This document shows, in pieces, positions 8,085 through 17,949 of a stretch of 64,000 bases of DNA; positions within the stretch are counted from its first letter, which is position 1, and every line of letters starts with the position of its first letter. Both the position numbers and the translations under genes were made by a program. The DNA lies in assembly GCA_006386115.1 (NCBI GenBank), contig VFIW01000089.1, positions 1 through 64,000 on the forward strand, read 5' to 3'. Under the pieces are notes generated by a model. The model did no database searches. It had not been told where the DNA came from and saw nothing but the letters and a program-made list of their open reading frames with translations. Origin of the DNA: Globisporangium splendens (taxonomy: Eukaryota; Oomycota; Peronosporomycetes; Pythiales; Pythiaceae).

Positions 8085-8660
8085 GTTATGAAGTGGTCCG
8101 CACAAGACTCCATCCTCGAGCGGGCTTCCGATCTTGACGTTCTTGTACGCAGAGATCAGTCTCTTAAGAAGTCGTCATGGATGTCTTCGTGCTGGAGCAG
8201 ACAGTGCATCGTTGACCAACAGTTCCAAGTGCGGAGAACAGAGTCGCACGGCATTTCAAGGTCCGCATCATTGCTTGAGCAGCTCGAGGATCGCTTGCCG
8301 AAGCGGCTCGCGGCAACCTCGTTCACGTAACATCCAACCTTCGTGAATCCAGTGAAGGAGACCAGTTCAGTACGCTTGTCAGTGACCGGTGCCTTGCCGA
8401 CGTCCTTGACACTATGATAATTGACAGAACTAAACTTTAGCAACAAGCAAGTAGTGAGCAGGAACAACCGAGAATGGCAGTGCACTTACTTTTTGCAGAT
8501 AAGGGAGGAGATGGCGCCTGGGTAGCCGTTTATCTCCAGCATGTCAGCGGTAATCTTGTTGTACGCGACTAATGTAAGCGAGAGTGATTCCGAAGGCTTC
8601 CAATGCGCGTGTTACCGCACACAAAACTCAATGCACGCCGCGCTCCAGATGGCCGTAGTG
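8085..8660 (-). pseudogene. ALDH7A1-type aldehyde dehydrogenase fragment, copy 1
   Basis: Read on the minus strand this matches two exons of the intact aldehyde dehydrogenase at 53846-55850. The match starts in the [19 protein letters not shown] region and runs through ELVSFTG(S/F)TKVG to [20 protein letters not shown]. It contains many substitutions, small deletions (ILELGGNN is mostly lost) and frame breaks, and the catalytic Cys segment is ruined. A diverged intron remains at the same position as in the parent (about 8410-8490), so it arose by DNA duplication, not retrotransposition. An identical copy is at 15990-16565. Confidence 0.85.
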
Positions 8661-9328
8661 CAAACGCCACTTTAAGTGTCGATTGCAAGGCTCTCGTTAA
8701 AACTGCTGCAAGGCAGTTGACCGCATGCAGCTCAAGACGAAACGTTGTCGAAAAACATCGTATGGCAAACGTCGATTGAGGGCGTCGATTGCACATTCAT
8801 GGAGCAATCATCATAACGCTGCTTGGTTGTTGCGTGGTGTGGTGACCGAAAGCAACTCAAGTGCGATCGTAGCTGAAGGATTTTGTCACGGGTCCTCCGC
8901 TCCTTCGTGTCTTCGTGTGGTGGCTGCGTGCCATGAGGATGGCGTGCACCTGGGGGCTTGAGTGTAGCGTGAGCGCTTCGCTCGCGGACGTGTCCGTTTC
9001 ATCGTGACACTCGCTGATCCAGTGGGCGGCATGGCAGCCGAAAGCAGCTGGAGTGCGACCGCAGCTTGAGAGCGTAGGTGTCAATCCTATTCCAGCTGAA
9101 GCGTTATAGCTAATAAGAAAACTTGCGAGCCATTTGAACTTGACAAAACTCAACATTATGTTTCACTGTGTTCACAGCACTGAGCTAATTACACTCAATT
9201 AGGGACAATCAGTATGTGCTGTCTTAACTAACAAGCCATACGCAATGTCAACTTTGATGCCTCTGATGAATGTTCAATGCTGCCGGGGCGACAAGAGACT
9301 AGCAAAGCCGTTTGATCTGCGAGTGCAC

Positions 9329-9844
9329 CTACACTTCGACTGCGTCCGCCTCGCTCACAATGATGGTCACGGCAGTTGCGTTCGTCGCTTCGGTAGCGTT
9401 GGCTTCGTTGGTTTCTTCGCGGAGTGCGCGTCGTGACCATGGACAGACCAGATAGTCCCCTTTCGACTTGAATGGGCTGTTCTCCCAGATCATGAATGAC
9501 GTTATCGCATCATTGATACCATCGAAAGCAAGGTTCTGGGGAAAGTTGTTTTCGACGATTTTCCACTCTCGCACAGCACCACCACAGTTAACATCAGTGT
9601 AAAACGCGATGAATGGATAACCAGCACCCACTACACTCGATGAAACCAGATTGGACCACTTGACAGATGACGCTCTGTCGTTGAAGCACCCGAGGTTGAA
9701 GCACCGCTGCGACGTGGAGAGGTTGACGGTGAACGCGTTTCCACCGAAGTATGCATTCTCGTAAAACGTGACTTGGCCGTTCCAAGCAGCGACGGGAGCG
9801 GAGAGAAGCGCGACGGAAGCGACAGCAGACTTGATGGCGTGCAT
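9329..9844 (-). CDS. Secreted beta/gamma-crystallin-type protein, copy 1
   Basis: The protein has 171 residues. A signal peptide (MHAIKSAVASVALLSAPVAA) precedes mature WNGQVTFYENAYFGG. Two Greek-key motifs follow, each with the (Y/F/W)xExxxFxG-like start or its equivalent (VTFYENAYFGGN; IAFYTDVNCGGA) and each with the calcium-binding consensus (N/D)(N/D)xx(S/T)S: NDRASS and NDAITS. Two clamps of this kind bind calcium in microbial beta/gamma-crystallins. An acidic, N-glycosylation-rich tail (NATEATNATA) ends it. The frame extends 59 codons upstream, but the initiator at 9891-9908 lies inside that extension, so the ATG at 9844 is the likely start. Its role is unknown; an extracellular structural or host-interaction protein is possible. 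Confidence 0.85.
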   Translation of the reverse strand: MHAIKSAVASVALLSAPVAAWNGQVTFYENAYFGGNAFTVNLSTSQRCFNLGCFNDRASSVKWSNLVSSSVVGAGYPFIAFYTDVNCGGAVREWKIVENNFPQNLAFDGINDAITSFMIWENSPFKSKGDYLVCPWSRRALREETNEANATEATNATAVTIIVSEADAVEV

Positions 9845-9890
9845 GATGATGCGTTTTTGCTGACGAGGTACTTGGGTGTGCTTGAGACGG

Positions 9891-9908
9891 CAAATTGAGG
9901 AGTGAGTG
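9891..9908 (-). promoter_or_regulatory. Oomycete-type initiator upstream of crystallin copy 1
   Basis: On the minus strand the sequence is ACTCACTCCTCAATTTGC, a good match to the oomycete TCA(T/C)T-pyrimidine initiator followed by the CAATTT flank. The predicted transcription start is about 60 bp before the ATG. The same 18 bp precede all four crystallin copies. Confidence 0.65.
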
Positions 9909-10043
9909 GCATTGGCCGTGGATTCGCGGAGCGAGATGAATGCCGTTCGCCGAAGGATGGATGGCTCCCTATGTGAGGAAGTGATCGGTTTTTGAGCTCT
10001 CGTTCGGGAAAGGCAACTCACCCATCAAACTGACGTTTGGAGG

Positions 10044-11429
10044 GCTTGCATTGGTGAGTTTTTTGTGTAGATAGGAGTGCTCCTTGCTACAAAATTTGTA
10101 ACTTTGTTGACTAGAGCGTGGGATTTGGCATGATCCGGTTCTTACAATAATCAAGAAAAGTGTAGCTGGAGTAGTAGTATCGGAAAAAATGCATGGCTTG
10201 GCTGACCTCCACACATTCTGACCGTGGTATCAAATGATATGGCCACGTGAGCGCCTGAAAAATGTTCGAGCGCTGGAACGTGCTCGTCAGTGTTCTGTGC
10301 TTTTACGTGTCCCTAGACAGTACAGTACTATAGTAGCACAACTAATGTGAACCCATTTTGAAATAAACAATCTTGCTTCCATCTCAACGATGATGTCTTT
10401 CTGATAACGCACAGCGCATCCACATTCGTGACAACGTGATTCGAATGCGTGTCCATCCTCAATACTAAAGCAGCAACATAGCTAGAAAATGACAATCGGT
10501 GTGTCAATGTGCGATACTTATGCCAGTACGTGTATGCTCAGAATCAAACCATACATTCACTTTTGATTTGTGTCGACTATTCTCCGAATCCACATTTTGA
10601 GAACTGAACACAACACAGATGTTGACGTTTTGTTAGCACACAGTAACAAGTCGAGGCGAGAGAGAACGCAGTTTGCGCTAAACCCTTTTGGTTTGTGTCT
10701 CTCTGACAATGCTTTCTTCTTCTTTTACTTGCAATGCAAGCACTGTAGCATATTGTCACCTGTGCGAGCCGGCAACGCTTTCAAAAGCTGGCACACTCAG
10801 GCATTCTCACACTTACTGACACAACTTTTCGAATGCATTCACCTATTGACATATTTTTCTAATATAACAGATGATCCCACTTTCAACTGAACTGTGACTC
10901 ACTCACGCCACGTTGTAAAAATATGGTGTGAAAGCATATACGGCGTGGATATACCCTAACTGATTATGGTCTGGGGTCTGAAGAATGTGATCCACTCATT
11001 TGACTTGATATCTCTGCGCACATCATCCCTGTCTTGAGTTTTTGTGCACTTCGATACATACTTAAAGTAAATGTCATACTGTACATGTATGCCATGTCCC
11101 GAACCCATCATGAAAATGTCGACCCCTCCCCACACACACACACACAATTCCTCTTCGTTCACAGAAGATCCACCGAAACGGTGCTCGTTTACAGTTACCA
11201 TAAGCGAACGAAATCATTTGAATTGCAATGAGCCACATCGATCTATGTGGCGATTCAAGTAATCAAGTATGCAACCCATTGCAACATGTTCATTTCGTAC
11301 CTTTCAAGTTAGCGAATCTTGTGCGTCGCTGCCTACTGCAAGTGCAGTTGTCTGTGCTCCATCGATCCCCTGTAGGTATAGTGTCAATTTTACTTTCCCT
11401 TACACTCACAGCGTTCGCCAACACAGACT
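10044..11429. other. Invertible spacer between crystallin copies 1 and 2
   Basis: This 1,386-bp AT-rich segment has no convincing gene. It is identical by eye to the reverse complement of 17950-19335, mapping as x to 29379 minus x without indels. It holds the upstream regions of both flanking genes and a short CA microsatellite near 11130-11150. The left end (GGCTTGCATTGGTG) and right end (reverse strand AGTCTGTGTTGGCG) give the two crystallin genes different upstream sequences. Confidence 0.8.
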
Positions 11430-11564
11430 CCTCCAAACGTCAGTTTGATGGGTGAGTTGCCTTTCCCGAACGAGAGCTCAAAAACCGATCACTTCCTCAC
11501 ATAGGGGGCCATCCATCCTTCGGCGAACGGCATTCATCTCGCTCCGCGAATCCACGGCCAATGC

Positions 11565-11582
11565 CACTCACTCCTCAATTTG
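11565..11582 (+). promoter_or_regulatory. Oomycete-type initiator upstream of crystallin copy 2
   Basis: ACTCACTCCTCAATTTGC lies about 50-60 bp before the ATG at 11629, as at the other copies. Confidence 0.65.
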
Positions 11583-11628
11583 CCGTCTCAAGCACACCCA
11601 AGTACCTCGTCAGCAAAAACGCATCATC

Positions 11629-12141
11629 ATGCACGCCATCAAGTCTGCTGTCGCTTCCGTCGCGCTTCTCTCCGCTCCCGTCGCTGCTTGGAACGGCCAA
11701 GTCACGTTTTACGAGAATGCATACTTCGGTGGAAACGCGTTCACCGTCAACCTCTCCACGTCGCAGCGGTGCTTCAATCTCGGGTGCTTCAACGAGAGAG
11801 CGTCATCTGTCAAGTGGTCCAATCTGATTAGAAATGGCGCTTTCAACGGGTACTCGGAAATCGCATTTTTTTCTGATGCCGACTGCAATGGCGACAGAAA
11901 ATCGTGGAGAATTGCTGACAACAATTTTCCTCAAAACCTGGTGCTCGACAATCTTAATGACAGAATCACGTCGTTCATGATCTGGGAGAACAGCAGAAGC
12001 AACACGCAAGGGACCTATCTGGTTTGTCCATGGTCACGACGCGCACTCCGCGAAGAAACCAACGAAGCCAACGCTACCGAAGCGACGAACGCAACTGCCG
12101 TGACCATCATTGTGAGCGAGGCGGACGCAGTCGAAGTGTAG
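11629..12141 (+). CDS. Secreted beta/gamma-crystallin-type protein, copy 2 (variant core)
   Basis: The protein has 170 residues with the same signal peptide and first Greek key as the other copies and the same C-terminal tail. About 70 residues in the middle differ heavily (SNLIRNGAFNGYSEIAFFSD, DNNFPQNLVLDNLNDRITS). The first calcium motif is NERASS, with Glu where the consensus has Asn/Asp; the second, NDRITS, is intact. Cysteines align with the other copies (RCFNLGCF, DCNG), suggesting a conserved fold. It lies head to head with copy 1 across the invertible spacer. Identical ends around a diverged core point to gene conversion of the ends or selection on the core. Confidence 0.85.
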   Translation: MHAIKSAVASVALLSAPVAAWNGQVTFYENAYFGGNAFTVNLSTSQRCFNLGCFNERASSVKWSNLIRNGAFNGYSEIAFFSDADCNGDRKSWRIADNNFPQNLVLDNLNDRITSFMIWENSRSNTQGTYLVCPWSRRALREETNEANATEATNATAVTIIVSEADAVEV

Positions 12142-12727
12142 GTGCACTCGCAGATCAAACGGCTTTGCTAGTCTCTTGTCGCCCCGGCAGCATTGAACAT
12201 TCATCAGAGGCATCAAAGTTGACATTGCGTATGGCTTGTTAGTTAAGACAGCACATACTGATTGTCCCTAATTGAGTGTAATTAGCTCAGTGCTGTGAAC
12301 ACAGTGAAACATAATGTTGAGTTTTGTCAAGTTCAAATGGCTCGCAAGTTTTCTTATTAGCTATAACGCTTCAGCTGGAATAGGATTGACACCTACGCTC
12401 TCAAGCTGCGGTCGCACTCCAGCTGCTTTCGGCTGCCATGCCGCCCACTGGATCAGCGAGTGTCACGATGAAACGGACACGTCCGCGAGCGAAGCGCTCA
12501 CGCTGCACTCAAGCCCCAAGATGTAGAACTTCAAGAAAGCAATGCAGTGTGACATCGAAACTCAATCTAGTTTTGTGCTCTCGGTTTATCCACTCACAAG
12601 TGCAATTTTGCAAACAATTCTGCCATTCGTCTGCTAATTTGTGTGTGTCTTTTATAAGTTGGAGACGACGATGCTCTTATATGAGAGAGAGAAGGTAATT
12701 CTATTTAACTTATGATCTGCATACAGT

Positions 12728-13444
12728 TTAAGAACTCCGGAGTCTCATTAACACTGCTGACAGTGAGGTGTTTCTTAGTTGTGACGGTGTGGCACCGATA
12801 TCATTGTCGAGTAGAGCTGCGACTTGGGACATAAGAGCTTGATCATTTCCCCGCGATTCGTCGGTGAGTATCTTCGCATTCTTGGAGTTCATTGCCATGT
12901 TGGCGAGAAGATCGGCCATCTTGTTTTGTTCTCGTTTTGTGTGATTCCAGGAGGTCCACGCAAAGTTGGCGATGATTTGATTTACCCGAACTGCTAGAGG
13001 CTGCAACTTGGTCTGGCGTATTGAGGAGAACCCGTTCTGGGATGCGATAATCATTTGGCTATCTCCGAAGACTTCCAACTTGACTTCATAGTGCTGTAGG
13101 TAGTGTGCACTGTATGCCAGACCATCTTCCAGCGCGCTGTATTCGCACCAATTGTTCGTGACTTCTGGTCCCATGTACGCATAGCCGCATGCTTTGAGTT
13201 CCCATCGATTGCTGCGTTCATTCAGGAAGATGAGTCCCCATCCGCTGCCTCCTGGACCTGGGTTGCCGCGTGCACCTCCATCGAAATACAAACGCGCCGT
13301 CGCCCATGCTTCCAGTTGGCGCGACAGATCTTGTCTCTCCAGTACGCTGAGCAGTTGACTCAGGCACGTTGCATTGATTTTTCTCCTTTGAGCGTTCTCA
13401 TCCGATGAGCCACGGCCCACACTTGCATCACACATGCTGTCCAC
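12728..13444 (-). pseudogene. LINE RNase H domain, copy B
   Basis: The 238-codon frame includes RNase H with all expected acidic positions visible: YFDGGARGNPGPGGSGW (first Asp), WCEYSALEDG (Glu) and FGDSQMIIASQNG (Asp), then the C-terminal MADLLANMAMNSKN segment. It was part of the same protein as the reverse transcriptase upstream but is now out of frame by a single-base loss near 13380. Confidence 0.8.
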
Positions 13445-15749
13445 ACTCGCTGGGTGCTTTCTTCGATAGTGACGTGTTGCCGTTCATGCACTATCTCCAC
13501 TCTCGTTCTCCATAGCAAAACTGGGATGCTTGATGTGACGATAAACCAGAGTTTCTGTAGTGCTGTCGAGTGTTCCGGAGTAATGAACCCGAAGTGCTTT
13601 TCCAATTCCCGGAGCAAAGATCGTTGACCTGGCGGGGCTGTGCGGCTAGCAATATGAGGCAAGAAGAGGTTGAGTGCTTGCTCCGTCAATGTTCGGCTCA
13701 CCCATCGCCTGAGGTAGGCTGTCCACGCCGCTTGTGCTCGCTTGCAACTCCACACTATGTGTGAGATAGTTTCTTTTGTCTCCCCACATCCGGCATTGCT
13801 TGGGCACGCCGAAGACTCGATCCTTCCCGGATGGAACAGGTTGAGCTGCATCGTAGAAATCCGGTATGTCGTCCACATCTGATGCGGCGTAAGACATCCT
13901 CGTTGTTTCCATAGATCTGCTGGTAGCCGATACTGCACATGACTGTACCACTGATCAGTTTTCGCGACTTCGTTGAGCTTGTCTATGAGTCCTCCGAGAC
14001 CTTGATGCAACTTGCTGTGCAGCCTCCGTGTTCGTGCTTGATCAATTGTCTTCTGGATGCTGTTTGGGGGCGTACGTTCATGCACCAGCCACGGACAGTG
14101 CGTCGTGAGCGGGTGAGGCTTGAATGTCCACCCTGTGGTCTTTATTTCTTCTTCGGTCATTGCAACGTCTTGTTGACAAGTAGCATCCCCGGACCAGTCG
14201 GTCACTGTCCAGAGAACTCCGTTTGCTTGCCGTTGCATCTGGATGTAGTCCGTGTGGCTCCCCTCCGATACTGGCACCGCGATGATGGTTCCCATGCCAT
14301 TGCTGATCCACTTGTACTCTCGTTTTGTGTGTTTCCTGCTCCACGGCTCCTGGTGACTGTTCAACTGGTTGCCTGCATCGATTCCTATCTCCGGTGAGCA
14401 TAGAATGATGCTGGTTACGAGTTTTCGCAAGGTGGTCATTCGTTTGAACGTGAGAGTCGCCGTCATGGTTGGTATCCGCACGGAGAACACTCGCTCTTCT
14501 TCCCGTCTCACGTTGAAGCTGGCCAAATTGCATTCTTTCAGGAAAGGAACCGTTTTGACTGAATACTGCTCGCCTTGACTGTCGATTATCCAGGGGTTGT
14601 CGTTCCACTGAAAGGATGGCCAGAAGGCTCGAGTCTCTTCCGACAGTTGATGAATCGTCTGCTCAGGTTTTCTCCCAAAGTACACACCTACACGTCCGTC
14701 TGATCCCCACTCAAGGTCCAGCGTCAGTAGCAAGGATTCCATTTGCTGCTTCAGATCGTCTTTCCACGCGGGATCGCGTCCCTCTGTCTCCACCAGGTCT
14801 TCACAGAGATACTCCCACCCGAGTCTGTGGATATTGCTCGTCTGATACAGCCTTGTCTGTGCTAGCTGGCTTCGCTCCTTTGGTGAAATCGCGCAACATC
14901 CCCGGTTTTGACTTTTGTCCCGATGCACCTGTTCATGCCAAGCTTCTGTATACTTGTCTCGCGCTCGCTGAAGCCACCGAGTTGTCCGCCGCATCGCTTG
15001 TCGCTTTATTGCAAGAGGTATTGAATAGAGACCTATGCCTCCTTCCTTGACTGGCAAGTAGAGCAGGGAAGGACTCACCTTGTGCCTCGTGCCGTCTGTG
15101 CCGAGTGTCGATTGCCACAAAAACTGCTTTTGTAGATTCACCAGCTGATCCACGACTTTCGCTGGGGGCTTGATGTAGCCGGCAGTGAACAGAATCGACG
15201 GCAGTAAGACCGAATTCAGTATAAGCACTCTCCCCACCACACTGTTGGAGACTTTGGCCGCGATAATCAATCTGGTTCGGAGCTTTTGCAGGCGGTCCTC
15301 CCAATTAGCTTGCGTGATGTTCCCAGTACCTATTTGGATGCCAAGGTATCTCACAGTCTCTCCATGCTTCAGGATTGGAATGCCGCATCTTTGTTCCTGG
15401 ACTACTGCTGTGTTGAGACAGATGTAGCTGCTTTTCGTTGGTTGCACGTGCAGACCTGATTGCTTACCGAACTCGGACAGCAGCTGCATGAGTCGAGGCA
15501 GCTGTTTCCCTTGTTTCAAAAAGACGGCGGAGTCGTCGACGAAGGTCGAAATGAGATGGGGTTCTGCTCCGGATCTGGTCACGCGAATACCTTCTAGATG
15601 GGGGTCTTGTTGTATTGCCAGTGCGAGAATCTCCGCGGCAACGATAAACAGGAGAGGGGAGAGGGGGCAACCTTGACGAATTCCCGACTTGACCTCCCAT
15701 TCTCTCGACACTTCACCGTTCACCAGGTACTGCGCTGTAGTGTCCGAGT
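13360..15749 (-). pseudogene. LINE reverse transcriptase C-terminal part, copy B
   Basis: About 796 LINE-derived codons. The visible RT motifs are [20 protein letters not shown] (motif B region), FVDDSAVFL (catalytic YxDD-type box with Phe first) and [10 protein letters not shown] connection region follows, with zf-[22 protein letters not shown]. The fingers and motif A are missing because of 5' truncation. The first ten codons at the far right (from 15780) are flanking sequence. Endonuclease and any ORF1 are absent. Confidence 0.85.
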
Positions 15750-15989
15750 AAAGCTTTAATGTCAGGTTACTACTGTACATTACGAAGCTTTGTGTAGGTA
15801 CGAAGGGCGAAAAGTGAATTTGGCATACGCTATAATCAGACCGGAAGCATCAGGACAATTGACAAAAGGTGAGTAACAGCAGATGCAGGTCGATTCGTCT
15901 TAAGTACACAAGACACAGCCTAAGTTGCACGAATAAACAATGTCGTCAGTATAGTCATGTCACTCAGCAAACGCATTTCGAACCTGTGT

Positions 15990-16565
15990 GTTATGAAGTG
16001 GTCCGCACAAGACTCCATCCTCGAGCGGGCTTCCGATCTTGACGTTCTTGTACGCAGAGATCAGTCTCTTAAGAAGTCGTCATGGATGTCTTCGTGCTGG
16101 AGCAGACAGTGCATCGTTGACCAACAGTTCCAAGTGCGGAGAACAGAGTCGCACGGCATTTCAAGGTCCGCATCATTGCTTGAGCAGCTCGAGGATCGCT
16201 TGCCGAAGCGGCTCGCGGCAACCTCGTTCACGTAACATCCAACCTTCGTGAATCCAGTGAAGGAGACCAGTTCAGTACGCTTGTCAGTGACCGGTGCCTT
16301 GCCGACGTCCTTGACACTATGATAATTGACAGAACTAAACTTTAGCAACAAGCAAGTAGTGAGCAGGAACAACCGAGAATGGCAGTGCACTTACTTTTTG
16401 CAGATAAGGGAGGAGATGGCGCCTGGGTAGCCGTTTATCTCCAGCATGTCAGCGGTAATCTTGTTGTACGCGACTAATGTAAGCGAGAGTGATTCCGAAG
16501 GCTTCCAATGCGCGTGTTACCGCACACAAAACTCAATGCACGCCGCGCTCCAGATGGCCGTAGTG
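15990..16565 (-). pseudogene. ALDH7A1-type aldehyde dehydrogenase fragment, copy 2
   Basis: Identical by eye to 8085-8660, including all frame breaks and the relic intron, so it was duplicated after it decayed. Its parent-type gene is at 53846-55850. Confidence 0.85.
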
Positions 16566-17234
16566 CAAACGCCACTTTAAGTGTCGATTGCAAGGCTCTC
16601 GTTAAAACTGCTGCAAGGCAGTTGACCGCATGCAGCTCAAGACGAAACGTTGTCGAAAAACATCGTATGGCAAACGTCGATTGAGGGCGTCGATTGCACA
16701 TTCATGGAGCAATCATCATAACGCTGCTTGGTTGTTGCGTGGTGTGGTGACCGAAAGCAACTCAAGTGCGATCGTAGCTGAAGGATTTTGTCACGGGTCC
16801 TCCGCTCCTTCGTGTCTTCGTGTGGTGGCTGCGTGCCATGAGGATGGCGTGCACCTGGGGGCTTGAGTGTAGCGTGAGCGCTTCGCTCGCGGACGTGTCC
16901 GTTTCATCGTGACACTCGCTGATCCAGTGGGCGGCATGGCAGCCGAAAGCAGCTGGAGTGCGACCGCAGCTTGAGAGCGTAGGTGTCAATCCTATTCCAG
17001 CTGAAGCGTTATAGCTAATAAGAAAACTTGCGAGCCATTTGAACTTGACAAAAACTCAACATTATGTTTCACTGTGTTCACAGCACTGAGCTAATTACAC
17101 TCAATTAGGGACAATCAGTATGTGCTGTCTTAACTAACAAGCCATACGCAATGTCAACTTTGATGCCTCTGATGAATGTTCAATGCTGCCGGGGCGACAA
17201 GAGACTAGCAAAGCCGTTTGATCTGCGAGTGCAC

Positions 17235-17750
17235 CTACACTTCGACTGCGTCCGCCTCGTTCACAATGATGGTCACGGCAGTTGCGTTCGTCGCTTCGGT
17301 AGCGTTGGCTTCGTTGGTTTCTTCGCGGAGTGCGCGTCGTGACCATGGACAGACCAGATAGTCCCCTTTCGACTTGAATGGGCTGTTCTCCCAGATCATG
17401 AATGACGTTATCGCATCATTGATACCATCGAAAGCAAGGTTCTGGGGAAAGTTGTTTTCGACGATTTTCCACTCTCGCACAGCACCACCACAGTTAACAT
17501 CAGTGTAAAACGCGATGAATGGATAACCAGCACCCACTACACTCGATGAAACCAGATTGGACCACTTGACAGATGACGCTCTGTCGTTGAAGCACCCGAG
17601 GTTGAAGCACCGCTGCGACGTGGAGAGGTTGACGGTGAACGCGTTTCCACCGAAGTATGCATTCTCGTAAAACGTGACTTGGCCGTTCCAAGCAGCGACG
17701 GGAGCGGAGAGAAGCGCGACGGAAGCGACAGCAGACTTGATGGCGTGCAT
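17235..17750 (-). CDS. Secreted beta/gamma-crystallin-type protein, copy 3
   Basis: The protein has 171 residues and matches copy 1 except for Ser to Asn near the end (IIVNEADAVEV). The signal peptide, two Greek keys and both calcium motifs (NDRASS, NDAITS) are intact. Its upstream region is the one found upstream of copy 2 in the first pair, because the spacer is inverted here. An initiator (ACTCACTCCTCAATTTGC on the minus strand) lies at 17797-17814. Confidence 0.85.
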   Translation of the reverse strand: MHAIKSAVASVALLSAPVAAWNGQVTFYENAYFGGNAFTVNLSTSQRCFNLGCFNDRASSVKWSNLVSSSVVGAGYPFIAFYTDVNCGGAVREWKIVENNFPQNLAFDGINDAITSFMIWENSPFKSKGDYLVCPWSRRALREETNEANATEATNATAVTIIVNEADAVEV

Positions 17751-17949
17751 GATGATGCGTTTTTGCTGACGAGGTACTTGGGTGTGCTTGAGACGGCAAA
17801 TTGAGGAGTGAGTGGCATTGGCCGTGGATTCGCGGAGCGAGATGAATGCCGTTCGCCGAAGGATGGATGGCCCCCTATGTGAGGAAGTGATCGGTTTTTG
17901 AGCTCTCGTTCGGGAAAGGCAACTCACCCATCAAACTGACGTTTGGAGG
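17235..17949 (-). repeat. Inverted repeat arm, crystallin pair 2 (left)
   Basis: Repeated in reverse at 19336-20050, mapping as x to 37285 minus x. The symmetry ends right after the stop codon of the right-hand gene, so these arms (715 bp) are shorter than those of pair 1. Confidence 0.85.

Larger units (their letters stand above)
7845..10021. repeat. Segmental duplication, unit 1 left block
   Basis: This block is nearly identical to 15750-17927 at a constant offset of 7905-7906. I saw only three differences by eye: an extra A at 17050, C/T at 9352/17258 and T/C at about 9969/17875. It holds the ALDH7 pseudogene fragment and a crystallin gene in the same orientation in both units. Its left edge is exactly where the LINE copies stop in both units. 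Confidence 0.9.
8953..10043 (-). repeat. Inverted repeat arm, crystallin pair 1 (left)
   Basis: This about 1.09-kb segment is repeated in reverse at 11430-12517. It comprises a crystallin gene plus about 375 bp downstream and about 200 bp upstream. Arms are near-identical except in the core of the right-hand gene. The arms flank a 1,386-bp spacer (10044-11429). Confidence 0.85.
11430..12517 (+). repeat. Inverted repeat arm, crystallin pair 1 (right)
   Basis: Reverse copy of 8953-10043. Identity is lost abruptly after CACTCAAGCCCC at 12517. Inside the gene, about 200 bp (11811-12020) are strongly diverged while both flanks stay near-identical. Confidence 0.85.
12637..15749 (-). mobile_element. 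LINE with RNase H, copy B: 5'-truncated
   Basis: This runs right to left, from the middle of the reverse transcriptase palm (about 15749, [20 protein letters not shown]) through motif FVDDSAVFL, thumb, zf-RVT segment and RNase H to the shared 3' end at 12637. About the first half of the element is missing, as expected from incomplete target-primed reverse transcription. One missing base in the T-run near 13380 separates RT and RNase H frames. It differs from copy A at several percent of sites in places, although the flanking duplicated block differs hardly at all. Confidence 0.85.
15750..17927. repeat. Segmental duplication, unit 2 left block
   Basis: Second copy of 7845-10021, with three differences seen by eye. 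It follows LINE copy B directly, as unit 1 follows LINE copy A. The duplication is therefore tandem with a period of about 7.9 kb. Confidence 0.9.

Noticed and set aside
8052..8330. 92-codon plus-strand frame repeated at 15957-16235
   Set aside because: Antisense shadow of the ALDH pseudogene fragment.
10570..10890. 106-codon frame in the invertible spacer, also at 18489-18809
   Set aside because: Its presence in both spacers only reflects recent duplication; no signal, domain or codon bias.
11132..11150. CA dinucleotide run
   Set aside because: Short ordinary microsatellite.
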